Shown in pieces: positions 49,908 through 59,725 of a DNA stretch of 64,000 nt. The stretch is from an uncultured Desulfatitalea sp. (GTDB lineage: Bacteria > Desulfobacterota > Desulfobacteria > Desulfobacterales > Desulfosarcinaceae). Where the stretch lies: positions 1,376,749-1,440,748 of the forward strand of contig CALMNL010000004.1 of the NCBI GenBank assembly GCA_937868765.1, written 5' to 3'. Numbering within the stretch: the first letter of the stretch is position 1; each line of letters opens with the position of its first letter. The notes under the pieces are model-generated. The model saw only the letters and a list, made by a program, of their open reading frames with translations. It searched no databases and was not told the DNA's origin. A program made the position numbers and the translations under genes.

Positions 49908-51266
49908 ATGCGACGAGTAACCATTAAAAACGGTATGCGGTTTCATATGGTCGGCGCACCGGCCGATGCTGTGAACCGCCTTCCAGACCCGGACCGGATA
50001 GCCCTCCTGCCGGACAGAATTCCCCACATCAAGCCCCGCCTGCTGGTGGCCGAAGGGGACCCGGTGGCGATCGGCGCGCCGCTTTTCGAAGACAAGCGCG
50101 ATGAACGCTTCAAATTCCTCTCGCCCGCCGGCGGCACTGTCCAGCGCATCCAATTCGGCCCGCGCCGGTCCGTGAAGGCTATCGTTATCGCGCGGGCCAG
50201 GGGAGAAGAGGGCGAGATCCGCTTTCCGCTCCTCGATGAACAGGGCTTGGCGGCCATGGAGCGCGCCCAGTTGATACACCGCATCCTGGAGGGCGGCCTG
50301 TGGTGGGTGCTGCGCGCGCTGCCGTTCCGCGACCTGCCCGACCCGGAGCGCGTTCCGCCCATGATTCTGGTGGGGCTCGCTGCCAAGGAACCGTTCCTTC
50401 CTTCCCCGTCGGTCTACCTCAAGGATCAGGCCGCCCTGCTGGGGTTCGGATTGAAGGTCCTGGGCAAGCTGACCGCCGGACCGGTGGTGCTCTTCTCCGA
50501 TGCCAGGAGCCGGGCCGAACTGGGTCCGGCGGGTGCGATGCTGACCCATGTGGTGGAAGGGGCTTATCCCAGCGACGATCCCGGTGCGGTCCTGTATCAC
50601 ATCAAACGCAACGCGGCCGAGAACCATGCCTGGTTCGTGAGCGGTGCCGATCTGCTGCTGCTGGCGCAGCTGCTGCGCCAGGGGCGCTGCCCCACACGGC
50701 GTATCGTGGCCGTGGGCGGCGCCGCGGCGCCGGTCCGCCAGCATTACGACGTGCGCCTGGGCGCGCCGCTCGCCCAACTGGCAGATCCCGGGCGCCTGAC
50801 CGGTACCGAGCGCTGGATCGTGGGCGGCCTGCTGCGGGGCTATGCCTCCTCGGCCGAGGGCTTCATGGGGCTCTATGAGACCAGCCTCAACATCGTGCCT
50901 GCGGACGAGGCGCCGGATTTCATGGCCCTGTTCAATCCAGGCTGGGGCCGGCCCAGCTACTCGCGCACCTTTCTATCCAGGCTCAATCCGCAGCCGCTGG
51001 TCTACGGTTGCAAACTGCACGGCGACCGCAGGGCCTGTATCGCCTGCCTGCATTGTGCCAATGTGTGTCCGGTGCGCATGCTGCCCCACATGGTTTACAA
51101 GGCCATCCTGGCCGAAGAGGTGGAGGAGTATCTGCAGCTCGGCCTGCTCGATTGCGTGGAGTGCGGCCTGTGTGCCTATGTCTGCCCGTCCAAGATCGAG
51201 CTGAGTCAAACCTTTATCGCCGCCCGGCGGGCCTATGCCAGGGAGCAGGCCCACAAGCGCGAATAA
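49908..51266 (+). CDS. nqrA: NqrA with C-terminal dicluster ferredoxin motifs
   Basis: A 452-residue subunit of the Na+-translocating NADH:quinone oxidoreductase. It starts MRRVTIKNGMRFHMVGAPAD, the typical NqrA beginning; an upstream ATG at 49833 is less likely. Unlike Vibrio-type NqrA, it ends with two complete [4Fe-4S] motifs, CIACLHCANVCP (Cys377/380/383/387) and CVECGLCAYVCP (Cys416/419/422/426), as in RnfC. The operon downstream is otherwise nqr. The ribosome site is poor. Confidence 0.85.
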   Translation: MRRVTIKNGMRFHMVGAPADAVNRLPDPDRIALLPDRIPHIKPRLLVAEGDPVAIGAPLFEDKRDERFKFLSPAGGTVQRIQFGPRRSVKAIVIARARGEEGEIRFPLLDEQGLAAMERAQLIHRILEGGLWWVLRALPFRDLPDPERVPPMILVGLAAKEPFLPSPSVYLKDQAALLGFGLKVLGKLTAGPVVLFSDARSRAELGPAGAMLTHVVEGAYPSDDPGAVLYHIKRNAAENHAWFVSGADLLLLAQLLRQGRCPTRRIVAVGGAAAPVRQHYDVRLGAPLAQLADPGRLTGTERWIVGGLLRGYASSAEGFMGLYETSLNIVPADEAPDFMALFNPGWGRPSYSRTFLSRLNPQPLVYGCKLHGDRRACIACLHCANVCPVRMLPHMVYKAILAEEVEEYLQLGLLDCVECGLCAYVCPSKIELSQTFIAARRAYAREQAHKRE

Positions 51267-51295
51267 CCCCGACGGCCCATGCGGTACAGAGGACT

Positions 51296-52480
51296 ATGAA
51301 TCCCATCCACAAGTTTTTCCTGAACCAGCATAAGCACTTTCAGCCGGGCAGGCCCCTGGCCCGCTTGGCCCCCTTTTTCGAATCCATGGAGCGGGTCTTC
51401 TTCGGTCCCGGCACGGTCACCGGCCAGTCACCCCACCCCCGGGACAGCCTCTCGGTGCAGCGCTACATGATGCTGGTGATCCTGATGCTGCTGCCGTGCC
51501 TCTTCTTCGGCATGTACAATGTGGGCCTGCAGGCCTTCAAGGCCGCCGGCCAGCCCCCGAGCTTCTGGCCCATGCTGCTGTTCGGCGCCAAGACCGTGCT
51601 GCCGCTGGTGATCATCTCCTACCTGTTCGGCTTCGGCTGGGAAATCGTCTTTTCGGCCATCCGCAAGCATCCCATCAGCGAGGGAGTGTTCGTCACCAGC
51701 ATGCTCTTTCCTTTGATTCTGCCGCCCACCACCCCCTGGTGGCAGGCGGCCCTGGGCATTTCCTTCGGCGTGGTGATCGGCAAGGAGGTGTTCGGCGGCA
51801 CGGGCCGCAACTTTCTCAACCCGGCCCTCACCGGCCGCGCCTTCCTGTATTTCGCCTACCCCGTTCAGATGTCGGGCGACGCGGTGTGGACCGCGGTCTA
51901 TAAAACCGGTGTCCAGGCCGTGGATGCGGTGTCGGCGGCCACGCCCCTGGCGGTGATTCCGGCGACGCCGGCCGGCGGCATGGCGGAAAAGACCCTGGCC
52001 GCCGCCGGCTATGATCTCGGCACCCTGTTCCTGGGATTCTACCCCGACAGCATCGGCGCCTCTTCCACCTTGCTCTGCCTCATTGGCGCGGTGGTGCTGA
52101 TCTTACTGGGTGTGGCCAGCTACCGCATCATCGTCGGCGACATCCTGGGAATTCTGGCCATGGGCTATCTGCTCAACCTCCTGGCCGGCCCGGACAGCGC
52201 CCCTTATTACAGCCTGAATCCCTGGTACCACCTGCTCGTCGGCGGGTCGGCCTTCGGCATCGCCTTCATGACGACAGATCCGGTCTCGGCGCCTCATACC
52301 CACGGCGCGCGCTACGTCTACGGCTTTTTGATCGGCATCCTGACCGTCTTGATCCGCGTGTTCAATCCGGCCTATCCCGAGGGGATCATGCTGGCCATCC
52401 TGTTCATGAACGTCTTCGCCCCGCTGCTCGACCAGGTCGCGGTCGGCCTGCAGGTGCGCCGGAGAATACCCAATGTGTAA
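51296..52480 (+). CDS. nqrB: NqrB, FMN-binding membrane subunit
   Basis: A 394-residue membrane protein MNPIHKFFLNQHKHF, about ten helices. The covalent FMN attachment site is SAAT (Thr216) in the S(T/A)AT motif. It carries riboflavin and sodium sites in known NQR. It starts 29 bp after nqrA. Confidence 0.92.
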   Translation: MNPIHKFFLNQHKHFQPGRPLARLAPFFESMERVFFGPGTVTGQSPHPRDSLSVQRYMMLVILMLLPCLFFGMYNVGLQAFKAAGQPPSFWPMLLFGAKTVLPLVIISYLFGFGWEIVFSAIRKHPISEGVFVTSMLFPLILPPTTPWWQAALGISFGVVIGKEVFGGTGRNFLNPALTGRAFLYFAYPVQMSGDAVWTAVYKTGVQAVDAVSAATPLAVIPATPAGGMAEKTLAAAGYDLGTLFLGFYPDSIGASSTLLCLIGAVVLILLGVASYRIIVGDILGILAMGYLLNLLAGPDSAPYYSLNPWYHLLVGGSAFGIAFMTTDPVSAPHTHGARYVYGFLIGILTVLIRVFNPAYPEGIMLAILFMNVFAPLLDQVAVGLQVRRRIPNV

Positions 52481-52537
52481 GATCCATGCCGCGGGCGCGG
52501 AATCTGGAAAGCGCACGATTGAAAGTTTAGGGGGCCC

Positions 52538-53251
52538 ATGTCCAACGCTATGAAATCCATCGTCTTTTCCGTTATCCTGTGCGTGGTGTGCAGCCTGCTG
52601 CTCACCGCTGCCAACACGGGTCTCAAGCCCTTTCAGCAGAAGAACATCGAGGTCGATCGCCAGAAGAACATCCTCAAGGCGTTCGGCATCATCGCCGAAG
52701 GCCAGGCCATATCGAACGCCGAGGTGACGCGCCTCTTCGAAAGCTCGGTCCGGAGCCTGTGGGTGGACGACAGCGGTCGCATCCTCAAGGAGAACGAACG
52801 GGCGCCGGGTGACCTGCCCCTTTATCTGTACGTAAAGGACGACACCGTAAAGGCCTATGTGGTGCCCATTGATACCCGGGGGCTCTGGGGCCAGATCCGG
52901 GGATACCTGGCCATCGCCAATGACGGAACCACCATCGTCGGCTTCACCGTATTTCAGCACCAGGAGACCCCCGGCCTGGGAGGTGAGATCGAAAGCCGCT
53001 GGTTCTGCAAGAATTTCGAAGGCAAGAAGATCCTCGACGCCAGCGGCCGGTTCGTTTCGATCCACATCGCCAAAGGCAGCGCCGCCGACGCCATGCCGCC
53101 CGAAAAACGCATCAATTACGTGGACGGCATCAGCGGCGCCACCATGACCGGCAAGTTCCTCAGCGAAGGATTGAAGAAGATTCTGGCCGCCTACGAACCA
53201 GTGGCCATCCAGTTCCGACAAAAGCACCAGCCAACGATCCAGGCCAATTAA
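52538..53251 (+). CDS. nqrC: NqrC, periplasmic FMN subunit
   Basis: A 237-residue protein with one N-terminal helix (SIVFSVILCVVCSLLLTAA) and a periplasmic domain containing the FMN-threonine motif SGAT (Thr202) in DGISGATMTGKFL. HQETPGLGGEIES is the family loop before it. Encoded between nqrB and nqrD. Confidence 0.92.
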   Translation: MSNAMKSIVFSVILCVVCSLLLTAANTGLKPFQQKNIEVDRQKNILKAFGIIAEGQAISNAEVTRLFESSVRSLWVDDSGRILKENERAPGDLPLYLYVKDDTVKAYVVPIDTRGLWGQIRGYLAIANDGTTIVGFTVFQHQETPGLGGEIESRWFCKNFEGKKILDASGRFVSIHIAKGSAADAMPPEKRINYVDGISGATMTGKFLSEGLKKILAAYEPVAIQFRQKHQPTIQAN

Positions 53252-53276
53252 CCCGTAACCCGACGGATCCGCCGCC

Positions 53277-53900
53277 ATGCGTAAATTATCCAAAAGTTTC
53301 AGTTACAAGGCCATTTCCGAGGCACTGTGGCAATCCAACCCGGTTTCCAAACAGATCCTGGGCATCTGCTCCTCCCTGGCCGTGACCGTGCAGCTGAAAA
53401 CCGCCCTGGTCATGGGGCTGGCCCTCACCTTCGTGACCGCCTTCTCCAACCTGACCATCTCTCTGCTGCGCAACCAGATTCCGCGCAACGTGCGCATCAT
53501 CGCCGAGGTGGCCATCATCGCCGTGCTGGTGATCATCGCCGACGAATTCCTGCGGGCCTTCATGTACGACATCAGCAAGCAGCTCTCGGTCTTCGTGGGC
53601 CTGATCATCACCAACTGCATCGTCATGGGCCGGGCCGAAGCCTTCGCCATGGGCAACCCTCCCTGGCGCAGCTTCGTGGACGGCGCGGCCAACGGCATCG
53701 GCTATGCCTCGATCCTGGGCGGCGTGGCCTTTTTCCGGGAGTTGCTGGGCGCGGGCAAGCTCTTCGGTTTCCAGGTGGTACCCAAGGGCTTCTACGCCGC
53801 CGGCTACGAAAACATGGGGCTGATGCTGCTGGCGCCGGGCGCCTTCATCGCCATCGCGCTCTTCGTCTGGCTGGAACATACGCTTTTAAAGGATAAATGA
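53277..53900 (+). CDS. nqrD: NqrD membrane subunit
   Basis: A 207-residue membrane protein with six helices, including [10 protein letters not shown] near residue 30, which contains the conserved Cys that with NqrE shares the intramembrane Fe centre, and [19 protein letters not shown]. It overlaps nqrE by 4 bp. Confidence 0.93.
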   Translation: MRKLSKSFSYKAISEALWQSNPVSKQILGICSSLAVTVQLKTALVMGLALTFVTAFSNLTISLLRNQIPRNVRIIAEVAIIAVLVIIADEFLRAFMYDISKQLSVFVGLIITNCIVMGRAEAFAMGNPPWRSFVDGAANGIGYASILGGVAFFRELLGAGKLFGFQVVPKGFYAAGYENMGLMLLAPGAFIAIALFVWLEHTLLKDK

Positions 53901-54508
53901 TGGAACGCCTGATCAGTCTTTTCGTCGAGTCGGTCTTCGTGGGCAACATTCTGCTGGCCTACTTCCTGGGGATGTGCTCGTACCTCTCGGTCTCCAAGAA
54001 CCTGAAGACCTCTCTGGGCCTGGGCATCGCCGTGACCTTCGTCATGACCATCACCACGCCGGCCAACTGGCTGCTCTATCATTACCTGCTGGCCCCGGGC
54101 GCCCTGGCCTGGGCCGGGCTGCCCGAGATGGACCTGAGTTTTCTCAAGCTGGTGCTGTTCATCGCCACCGTGGCCGGCATCGTGCAAGTGCTGGAAATGG
54201 TCATCGACCGCTACTCCCAGGGGCTGTATAATGCGCTGGGGGTCTTTCTGCCGTTGATCACGGTCAATTGCGCCATCCTGGGCGCGGCCTTGTTCATGGT
54301 GGAACGGCGCTACACTTTTGCCGAGACCGTGGTCTACGGCTTCGGTTCGGGGCTGGGCTGGTTGCTGGCCATCGTCGCCATGGCCACCGTGATGCAGAAG
54401 CTGCGCTATGCCGACGTGCCCGAGGGGCTGCAGGGTTTCGGCATCCGCATGATCGTCACCGGACTGATGGCCATGAGTTTTATGCTTTTTTCCGGAATTA
54501 CCCTGTAA
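53897..54508 (+). CDS. nqrE: NqrE membrane subunit
   Basis: A 203-residue membrane protein with six helices, [15 protein letters not shown] and [21 protein letters not shown], mirroring NqrD. Together they hold the intramembrane Fe site of NQR. Starts within the nqrD stop region (ATGATGG). Confidence 0.93.
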   Translation: MMERLISLFVESVFVGNILLAYFLGMCSYLSVSKNLKTSLGLGIAVTFVMTITTPANWLLYHYLLAPGALAWAGLPEMDLSFLKLVLFIATVAGIVQVLEMVIDRYSQGLYNALGVFLPLITVNCAILGAALFMVERRYTFAETVVYGFGSGLGWLLAIVAMATVMQKLRYADVPEGLQGFGIRMIVTGLMAMSFMLFSGITL

Positions 54509-54558
54509 TCCACATCGCGCGCGGTTGCGCGCACGCATGAATAAAAGGAAGAAGTGGA

Positions 54559-55785
54559 ATGCCGCCGATCTATCTAGTCAGCCTGGCCGTTTTCCTGGGG
54601 GTCGTCCTGCTGCTGGTGGGGATATTGTTGCTGGTGGAATCCCGGCTGACGGTCAAGGGCGACCGCCGCATCGTGATCAACGGCGACGAGGGCAAGAGCG
54701 TCACCACCCCCGGCGGCAAGACGCTGCTGGGCGCGCTCATCGACAAAAAGATCTTCCTGCCCAGTGCCTGCGGCGGCAAGGGCACCTGCGGCACCTGCAA
54801 ATGCAAGGTGCTGGAGGGCGGCGGCGACATCCTGCCCACCGAGCTTTCCCTGGTGAGCCGCAGGGAGCGGGCCGAGAAGATCCGCCTGGCCTGCCAGGTC
54901 AAGGTCAAGCAGGACATGGCCATCCGCATCCCGGACGAAATCTTCAGCATCAGGAAGTATAACGCCACAGTGGTTTCCAACGACAACGTGGCCACCTTCA
55001 TCAAGGAGCTGGTGATCAAGCTCGATCCGGGTGAAACCATCGTCTTCAAGGCCGGCGCCTACATCCAGATCGACATTCCCGAATTCGAAGCCGAATTCAA
55101 GGATTTCAGCGTGGCCGAAAAATATAAGGCCGCCTGGAAGCAGTACAATCTTTTGACCTTGAAGGCAAAAGCCGAAGAACCGGTCAATCGGGCGTACTCC
55201 CTGGCCAATCCGCCCATCGAGACCGATGAGCTGCGCTTCACCATCCGCATCGCCACCCCGCCGCCGGGCAAGATGGATCTGCCGCCGGGCCTGGGCTCCT
55301 CCTATGTGTTCAACCTCAAGCCCGGGGACCGTCTGACCATCAGCGGCCCTTACGGTGAGTTCTTCGCCAAGCAGACCGAGCGCGAGATGTGCTTCATCGG
55401 CGGCGGTGCCGGCATGGCGCCCCTGCGCAGCCACATCCGCCAGCAGTTGCTGGCCTTGAACACCGCCCGGCGCATCAGTTTCTGGTATGGCGCCCGGTCG
55501 CGCCAGGAGATGTTTTACGACGAGGAGTTTGCCGACCTGCAACGGCGCTTTCCCAATTTCAAATACACCGTGGCGCTCTCCGATCCCCAGCCCGAAGACA
55601 AATGGCAGGGGCCGGTGGGTTTCATCCACCAGGTGGCCCACGACACATACCTGGCCAATCACCCCGATCCCACTGAAATCGAATACTACCTGTGCGGACC
55701 GCCTCCCATGGTAGCTGCCGTCGAACGCATGCTCCACGACCTGGGCGTGGAACCCGACATGGTCGCCTACGACAAGTTCGGCTAA
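54559..55785 (+). CDS. nqrF: NqrF, NADH-oxidising subunit
   Basis: A 408-residue flavoprotein. One N-terminal helix, then a [2Fe-2S] domain (Cys71, Cys77, Cys80, Cys112), an FAD domain with RAYSLANPP, and an NADH domain with FIGGGAGMAPLRSH and YLCGPPPMVAAVERML. It feeds electrons from NADH into the complex. Last gene of the complete operon. Confidence 0.94.
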   Translation: MPPIYLVSLAVFLGVVLLLVGILLLVESRLTVKGDRRIVINGDEGKSVTTPGGKTLLGALIDKKIFLPSACGGKGTCGTCKCKVLEGGGDILPTELSLVSRRERAEKIRLACQVKVKQDMAIRIPDEIFSIRKYNATVVSNDNVATFIKELVIKLDPGETIVFKAGAYIQIDIPEFEAEFKDFSVAEKYKAAWKQYNLLTLKAKAEEPVNRAYSLANPPIETDELRFTIRIATPPPGKMDLPPGLGSSYVFNLKPGDRLTISGPYGEFFAKQTEREMCFIGGGAGMAPLRSHIRQQLLALNTARRISFWYGARSRQEMFYDEEFADLQRRFPNFKYTVALSDPQPEDKWQGPVGFIHQVAHDTYLANHPDPTEIEYYLCGPPPMVAAVERMLHDLGVEPDMVAYDKFG

Positions 55786-55817
55786 GGGCGACCGAGCGCC
55801 AAAAGTGTATTGGTGTT

Positions 55818-55837
55818 GCGAGACAGTTGTGTCTCGC
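55818..55837 (+). terminator. Hairpin after nqrF
   Basis: An 8-bp perfect stem GCGAGACA-GTTG-TGTCTCGC, 33 bp after the nqrF stop. There is no T tract, so termination is uncertain. Confidence 0.4.
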
Positions 55838-55937
55838 TGCTTGCTGTTGCAGGGACATCTAAGGGGGTGTGCCTGGCGGTAGATTTATATTTATCTGAAA
55901 TTAAAACAAATTAAATTAGTGTCGGCAGCCGGTGGCG

Positions 55938-55953
55938 TGGCATGCATCTTGAT
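55938..55953 (+). promoter_or_regulatory. Weak sigma-54-like promoter candidate
   Basis: TGGCATGCATCTTGAT has the GG element and the right 10-base spacing but GA instead of GC at the -12 element. It lies 117 bp before the 61-residue ORF. A sigma-54 activator is encoded at 59758-61113. Treat as a suggestion. Confidence 0.25.
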
Positions 55954-56069
55954 TATGTCAGGAATCGAAGCGCTGCGAAGGCACATTGCTTCGAAGCATC
56001 GCGATAGATCGCCACCCAGGCAGGAACGGGTTCACATCCATACCAATCATCAACACGGAAGGGGGAGTT

Positions 56070-56255
56070 ATGAAAATTAAAGTCGAGAAAAACCTGGTGG
56101 AAATGGTTCCCGAAAACGACGGTGAGACCCAGCAGATGCTCAAGCTGTGGAACGCCATCGTGGATTGTGTAAAGTTCAACAAGAAGCTGGTGCCCATCGG
56201 CGAATACGTGCCCCAGAAATCCAACCTGGCGCGCTTCGCCATCGAGGATAAATAA
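56070..56255 (+). CDS. Hypothetical small protein
   Basis: A 61-residue soluble protein MKIKVEKNLVEMVPENDGE, with Cys in AIVDCVKFNKKLVPIGEY. Ribosome site AAGGGGGAG. Unknown family. It is followed 63 bp later by the flavodoxin gene. Confidence 0.7.
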   Translation: MKIKVEKNLVEMVPENDGETQQMLKLWNAIVDCVKFNKKLVPIGEYVPQKSNLARFAIEDK

Positions 56256-56318
56256 AACTGCGTTTGACGGATTCGCTTTTTGAAATTGAACCGTGCTTCC
56301 AACGAAAAGGAGAAGACG

Positions 56319-56765
56319 ATGCACAAGATTCTGGTGGCTTATATCAGCAGGACCGGCATGACCGAAAAGATGGCCAACTTCATCGCCGAAGGCATCCGCA
56401 TGACCGGCCAGCAGGCCGATATCCGCAAGATCGCCGAGATCAAGAGCGAGACGGAATTGAATGGTTACGACGGTTATCTCTTCGGCTGCCCCACCTATCA
56501 CCGGGACATGACCAACGGCATGAAGAACTTTCTGTTCCTGGCCCAGAAGGCCAATCTTACGGGCAAAATGGGCGGCGCCTTCTGCTCCTACACCCACAGC
56601 GGCGAATCCGGGCCCATGATTTTCGACACCATGCAGCACGTCTACAAGATGGATATGGTGGATCTGGGGGCCCTCAACCTGAAAGAAGCCGCCATCGACA
56701 CCCCCGACGGCGTCAAGGCATGTCAGCAATACGGCAAGGCCCTGTGCGGCAAGTTCAAGAACTGA
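56319..56765 (+). CDS. Flavodoxin
   Basis: A 148-residue flavodoxin MHKILVAYISRTGMTEKMANFIAEG, with FMN phosphate loop SRTGMTEKM and later loops FGCPTYHRDMTNGM and FCSYTHSGESG. It likely replaces ferredoxin as a low-potential one-electron carrier. Ribosome site AAAAGGAGAAGACG. Confidence 0.88.
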   Translation: MHKILVAYISRTGMTEKMANFIAEGIRMTGQQADIRKIAEIKSETELNGYDGYLFGCPTYHRDMTNGMKNFLFLAQKANLTGKMGGAFCSYTHSGESGPMIFDTMQHVYKMDMVDLGALNLKEAAIDTPDGVKACQQYGKALCGKFKN

Positions 56766-56834
56766 TTCCGGCCCGCTGCTCCGCCCGGAGGTCCCAGCCG
56801 ACGTCCGGGCGGAAAGCGGTCCTGGAGACCGGAC

Positions 56835-57167
56835 TCAAAAACCCATTTTTTCGGGCGGCCGACGCTCCGGAACGTAGTCATGGGCGATGGTGCCCTCGTT
56901 CCAGGCCTTGGATACATACAGATTGCAGTAGCAGCTGCCGTACTCCTGCACGTCCGGCGTGCGGTAGACGCACGGGCAGATGATATCCTTGTCCGCTTCG
57001 CGGTCGCCGGAAGCCAGACGGCAGGGGCAGGCCATGTAGCCGTAGCGCTGTTTGTTGGCCAGCAGCGCTTCGAGCAGCTCAAAGACCCGGTCCTTGTCGT
57101 TGCTGAAATAGTACCCTTTGGCCTCCTGGATCTGCTTCAGATTATCATAAAGTTGTCTGGCATCCAT
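56835..57167 (-). CDS. Ferredoxin-thioredoxin reductase catalytic subunit-like protein
   Basis: A 110-residue protein MDARQLYDNLKQIQEAKGYYFSNDKD with the FTR motifs YMACPCRLASG, ICPCVYR and GSCYCNLYVS, which provide the [4Fe-4S] cluster and redox-active disulfide. It could reduce the glutaredoxin-like protein encoded just upstream: the stop of that gene and this ATG share one base. No variable FTR chain is present. Confidence 0.9.
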   Translation of the reverse strand: MDARQLYDNLKQIQEAKGYYFSNDKDRVFELLEALLANKQRYGYMACPCRLASGDREADKDIICPCVYRTPDVQEYGSCYCNLYVSKAWNEGTIAHDYVPERRPPEKMGF

Positions 57168-57421
57168 CAGAGCCCCAGCGCCTCCTTGATCTCGTTTTCC
57201 TTGAAACCGACGATCACCTTGTCACCGATGATGATGGTGGGAAAGGAGCACTTGGGATTGAACTTCTTCACATCCTCCAGAATGGCCTTGCGCTCGTCCC
57301 CTTCCAGCAGATCCACATCCACGAACTCGTATTGGATGGTGCAGTCGTTGAGGAACTTTTTGGTGGATTTGCAGTGACTGCAGGTGCTCAGACTGTATAT
57401 CTTGACTTGCTCTTGGGCCAT
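57167..57421 (-). CDS. Glutaredoxin-like/NrdH-type redox protein
   Basis: An 84-residue protein from ATG 57421 (MAQEQVKIYSLSTCSHCKST). The CSHC motif and FPTIIIGDKVIVGF cis-Pro segment give a thioredoxin fold of the glutaredoxin type. Coupled translationally (TGATG) to the FTR-like gene. Together they would move ferredoxin electrons to disulfide substrates. Confidence 0.9.
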   Translation of the reverse strand: MAQEQVKIYSLSTCSHCKSTKKFLNDCTIQYEFVDVDLLEGDERKAILEDVKKFNPKCSFPTIIIGDKVIVGFKENEIKEALGL

Positions 57422-57602
57422 GGCTCCCTTTCCTTTCTGAATGGGGGTTGCAAATGTGTTTTCCGGCATCTCACCCGCTGGGTATCGGTTCAACGCCGGA
57501 AAAGATCAATTTAGATAATACAGCTTCCCATGGAATGCAAACTTCGGGAAATGGCTTTAAAAAGTGGATGCAGATCTTTTTTCAGGACAATCTTTTTCCG
57601 GC

Positions 57603-57631
57603 TTGACAGCGGCTGGCCGCCGGGCTAAAGA
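57603..57631 (+). promoter_or_regulatory. Candidate promoter of cooS
   Basis: TTGACA (57603-57608), 17-bp spacer, TAAAGA (57626-57631), about 95 bp before the cooS start. The -35 is perfect, the -10 weak. No clear CooA-like operator was seen. Confidence 0.45.
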
Positions 57632-57725
57632 AAATTAGGAACCATTACTAATAAGTATCGACCGGTTTCCTGGAACCACCGGCGCCGGAGTGATCCCAAC
57701 AATCTTTTCCAAGAAGGGAAACGTT

Positions 57726-59696
57726 ATGGAAATCAAGAAGAAGACCGAAAAAGAAGAGGTCCCGGTAAAGGACTTCACCACTTGTGACGCCACCGCCCAG
57801 ATGATTACCAAGGGTCGCCGTGAGGGCGTGGAGACCGCCTTCGACCGGGCCGCCAACATGAAGGCCTGCCCCATCGGCGCCGATTCGGCCTGCTGCAAGC
57901 ACTGTTTCATGGGCCCCTGCCGGCTCAACAGCAAAGATCCCTACGGCAAAGTGGGTGTGTGCGGCGCCACCATCGACACCATCATGGCGCGCAACTTCGC
58001 CCGGGCCATCGCTTCGGGCGGCGCGGCCCACACCGACCACGGCATGGGCATGGTCGATCTGTTCCGCGAAGTGGTCAACGGCAAGATCAAGGATTATGAG
58101 ATCAAGGATGTCCAGAAGCTCGAAGCCGTGGCCCAATCCATCGGCATCGAGACCGAAGGCCGGTCGGTCAAGGAGATCGCCACCGATCTGTACAAAGAAC
58201 TGGAGCGCACCTACACCCAGGTGGAGGGTGAGATCCCCTTTGCCAAGCGCGTGCCGCCCAAGACCTTGGAAAACTGGCGCAAACACGGCATCGTGCCCCG
58301 CGGCGCCATGCGCGAAATCATGGAGATGATGCACCGCACCCACATGGGCGTGGACCAGGACTACGCCAACATCACCAAGCAGTGCAGCCGCACGGCCCTG
58401 GCCGATGGCTGGGGCGGATCGATGGTGGCCACCGAGATCTCCGACATCCTCTTCGGCACGCCGTCGCCCATCAGCATCGAAGTCAACATGGGGGTGCTGA
58501 AGGAGGACCACGTCAACATCATCATCCACGGCCATGAGCCCAACATGTTCGAGTCCATGATCGCTTCGGTGCACGAGCGCACTCTGATCGAAGCGGCCAA
58601 GGCGGCCGGCGCCAAAGGCATCAACCTGGCGGGCATGTGCTGTTCGGGGGCCGAAGTGCTGGTGCGCCACGGCATTCCCCATGCCGGCAACTTCATGTCC
58701 ACCGAGGCCGTGTTGATCACCGGCGCCGTGGATGCCATGGCCGTGGACGTACAGTGCATCAAGCAGGGCCTGGTCAAGGTGGCCGAATGCTACAACACGC
58801 CGCTGATCACCACCAACCCCCGCTGCCGCATCGAGGGCGCCACCCATGTTGAGTTCAATGACCACGATCCCAAGGCGTGTACCGATGAAATCGTCATCAA
58901 GGCCATCACGCGCTTCAAGAACCGCAAGGCCAAGATTGAGATTCCCAAGAACGTGAACGTCGGCGTGCACGGATTCTCCCACGAGTACATCAACTACATG
59001 CTGGGCGGCACTTTCCGCGGCTCCTATACGCCGCTCAACGACAACATCATCAACGGCCGCATCCGAGGCGTGGCCGGCGTGGTGGGCTGCACCAACCCGA
59101 GGGTCAAGCAAGATTGGGTGCATGTGGAACTGGTCAAAGAGCTCATCAAGAATGATGTCCTGGTCCTTCAGACCGGTTGTTCCCAGATCGCCCTGGCCAA
59201 GGCGGGCCTGACCACCCCCGAGGCGGCCCACCTGGCCGGACCGGGATTGAAAGAGGTGTGCGAGACCGTGGGCATGCCGCCCGTGCTCGGCATCGGTTCG
59301 TGCGTGGACAACAGCCGTATCCTTATCGCCGCTTCCGAAATGGTGCGCACCGGCGGCCTGGGCGACAGCATCGCCGACCTGCCGGTGGCCGGCTGTGCCC
59401 CGGAGTACATGAGCGAGAAGGCCATCTGCATCGGGCAATACTTCGTGGCCTCGGGCGTCTACACGGTCTTCGGCGTCACCTTCCCCATCGTGGAAGGCAC
59501 CAAGTTCCACAAGCACCTGTTCGAGGAACTGGAGACCATGGGCTTCGGCAAGTGGGGCTTTGCCGTGGATCCCCACGAGATCGCCCGCCTGATGATTAAC
59601 CACATCGACAAGAAGCGCAAGGCGCTGGGCCTGGACAAGGGGCGCGAACGCGTGCTCATGGATATGCAGGACCGCCGGGCCATCGACGCGGCCTGA
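57726..59696 (+). CDS. cooS: Anaerobic carbon monoxide dehydrogenase catalytic subunit
   Basis: A 656-residue Ni-Fe CO dehydrogenase. N-terminal Cys for clusters D and B (Cys48, 56, 57, 60, 65, 79). C-cluster region: GMCCSGAEVLVRHGIPHAG, GCTNPRVKQDW, LQTGCSQIALA, GIGSCVDNSRI, AGCAPEYMSEKA. ATG 57726 follows AAGAAGGGAAACGTT. It oxidises CO to CO2 with reduction of ferredoxin or flavodoxin. No cooF, cooC or acetyl-CoA synthase gene is next to it. Confidence 0.96.
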   Translation: MEIKKKTEKEEVPVKDFTTCDATAQMITKGRREGVETAFDRAANMKACPIGADSACCKHCFMGPCRLNSKDPYGKVGVCGATIDTIMARNFARAIASGGAAHTDHGMGMVDLFREVVNGKIKDYEIKDVQKLEAVAQSIGIETEGRSVKEIATDLYKELERTYTQVEGEIPFAKRVPPKTLENWRKHGIVPRGAMREIMEMMHRTHMGVDQDYANITKQCSRTALADGWGGSMVATEISDILFGTPSPISIEVNMGVLKEDHVNIIIHGHEPNMFESMIASVHERTLIEAAKAAGAKGINLAGMCCSGAEVLVRHGIPHAGNFMSTEAVLITGAVDAMAVDVQCIKQGLVKVAECYNTPLITTNPRCRIEGATHVEFNDHDPKACTDEIVIKAITRFKNRKAKIEIPKNVNVGVHGFSHEYINYMLGGTFRGSYTPLNDNIINGRIRGVAGVVGCTNPRVKQDWVHVELVKELIKNDVLVLQTGCSQIALAKAGLTTPEAAHLAGPGLKEVCETVGMPPVLGIGSCVDNSRILIAASEMVRTGGLGDSIADLPVAGCAPEYMSEKAICIGQYFVASGVYTVFGVTFPIVEGTKFHKHLFEELETMGFGKWGFAVDPHEIARLMINHIDKKRKALGLDKGRERVLMDMQDRRAIDAA

Positions 59697-59725
59697 CGCG
59701 ATCCAGTCCAAAAATGAGGGTAGTG

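Noticed and set aside
55930-55955. Good sigma-54 promoter upstream of the small ORF at 56070.
   Set aside because: The -12 element is GA and not GC, so it is listed only as a weak candidate.
57648-59711. A 687-codon minus-strand open frame opposite cooS.
   Set aside because: The frame is His/Gly/Asp-rich with no motif; cooS on the plus strand has all cluster ligands.
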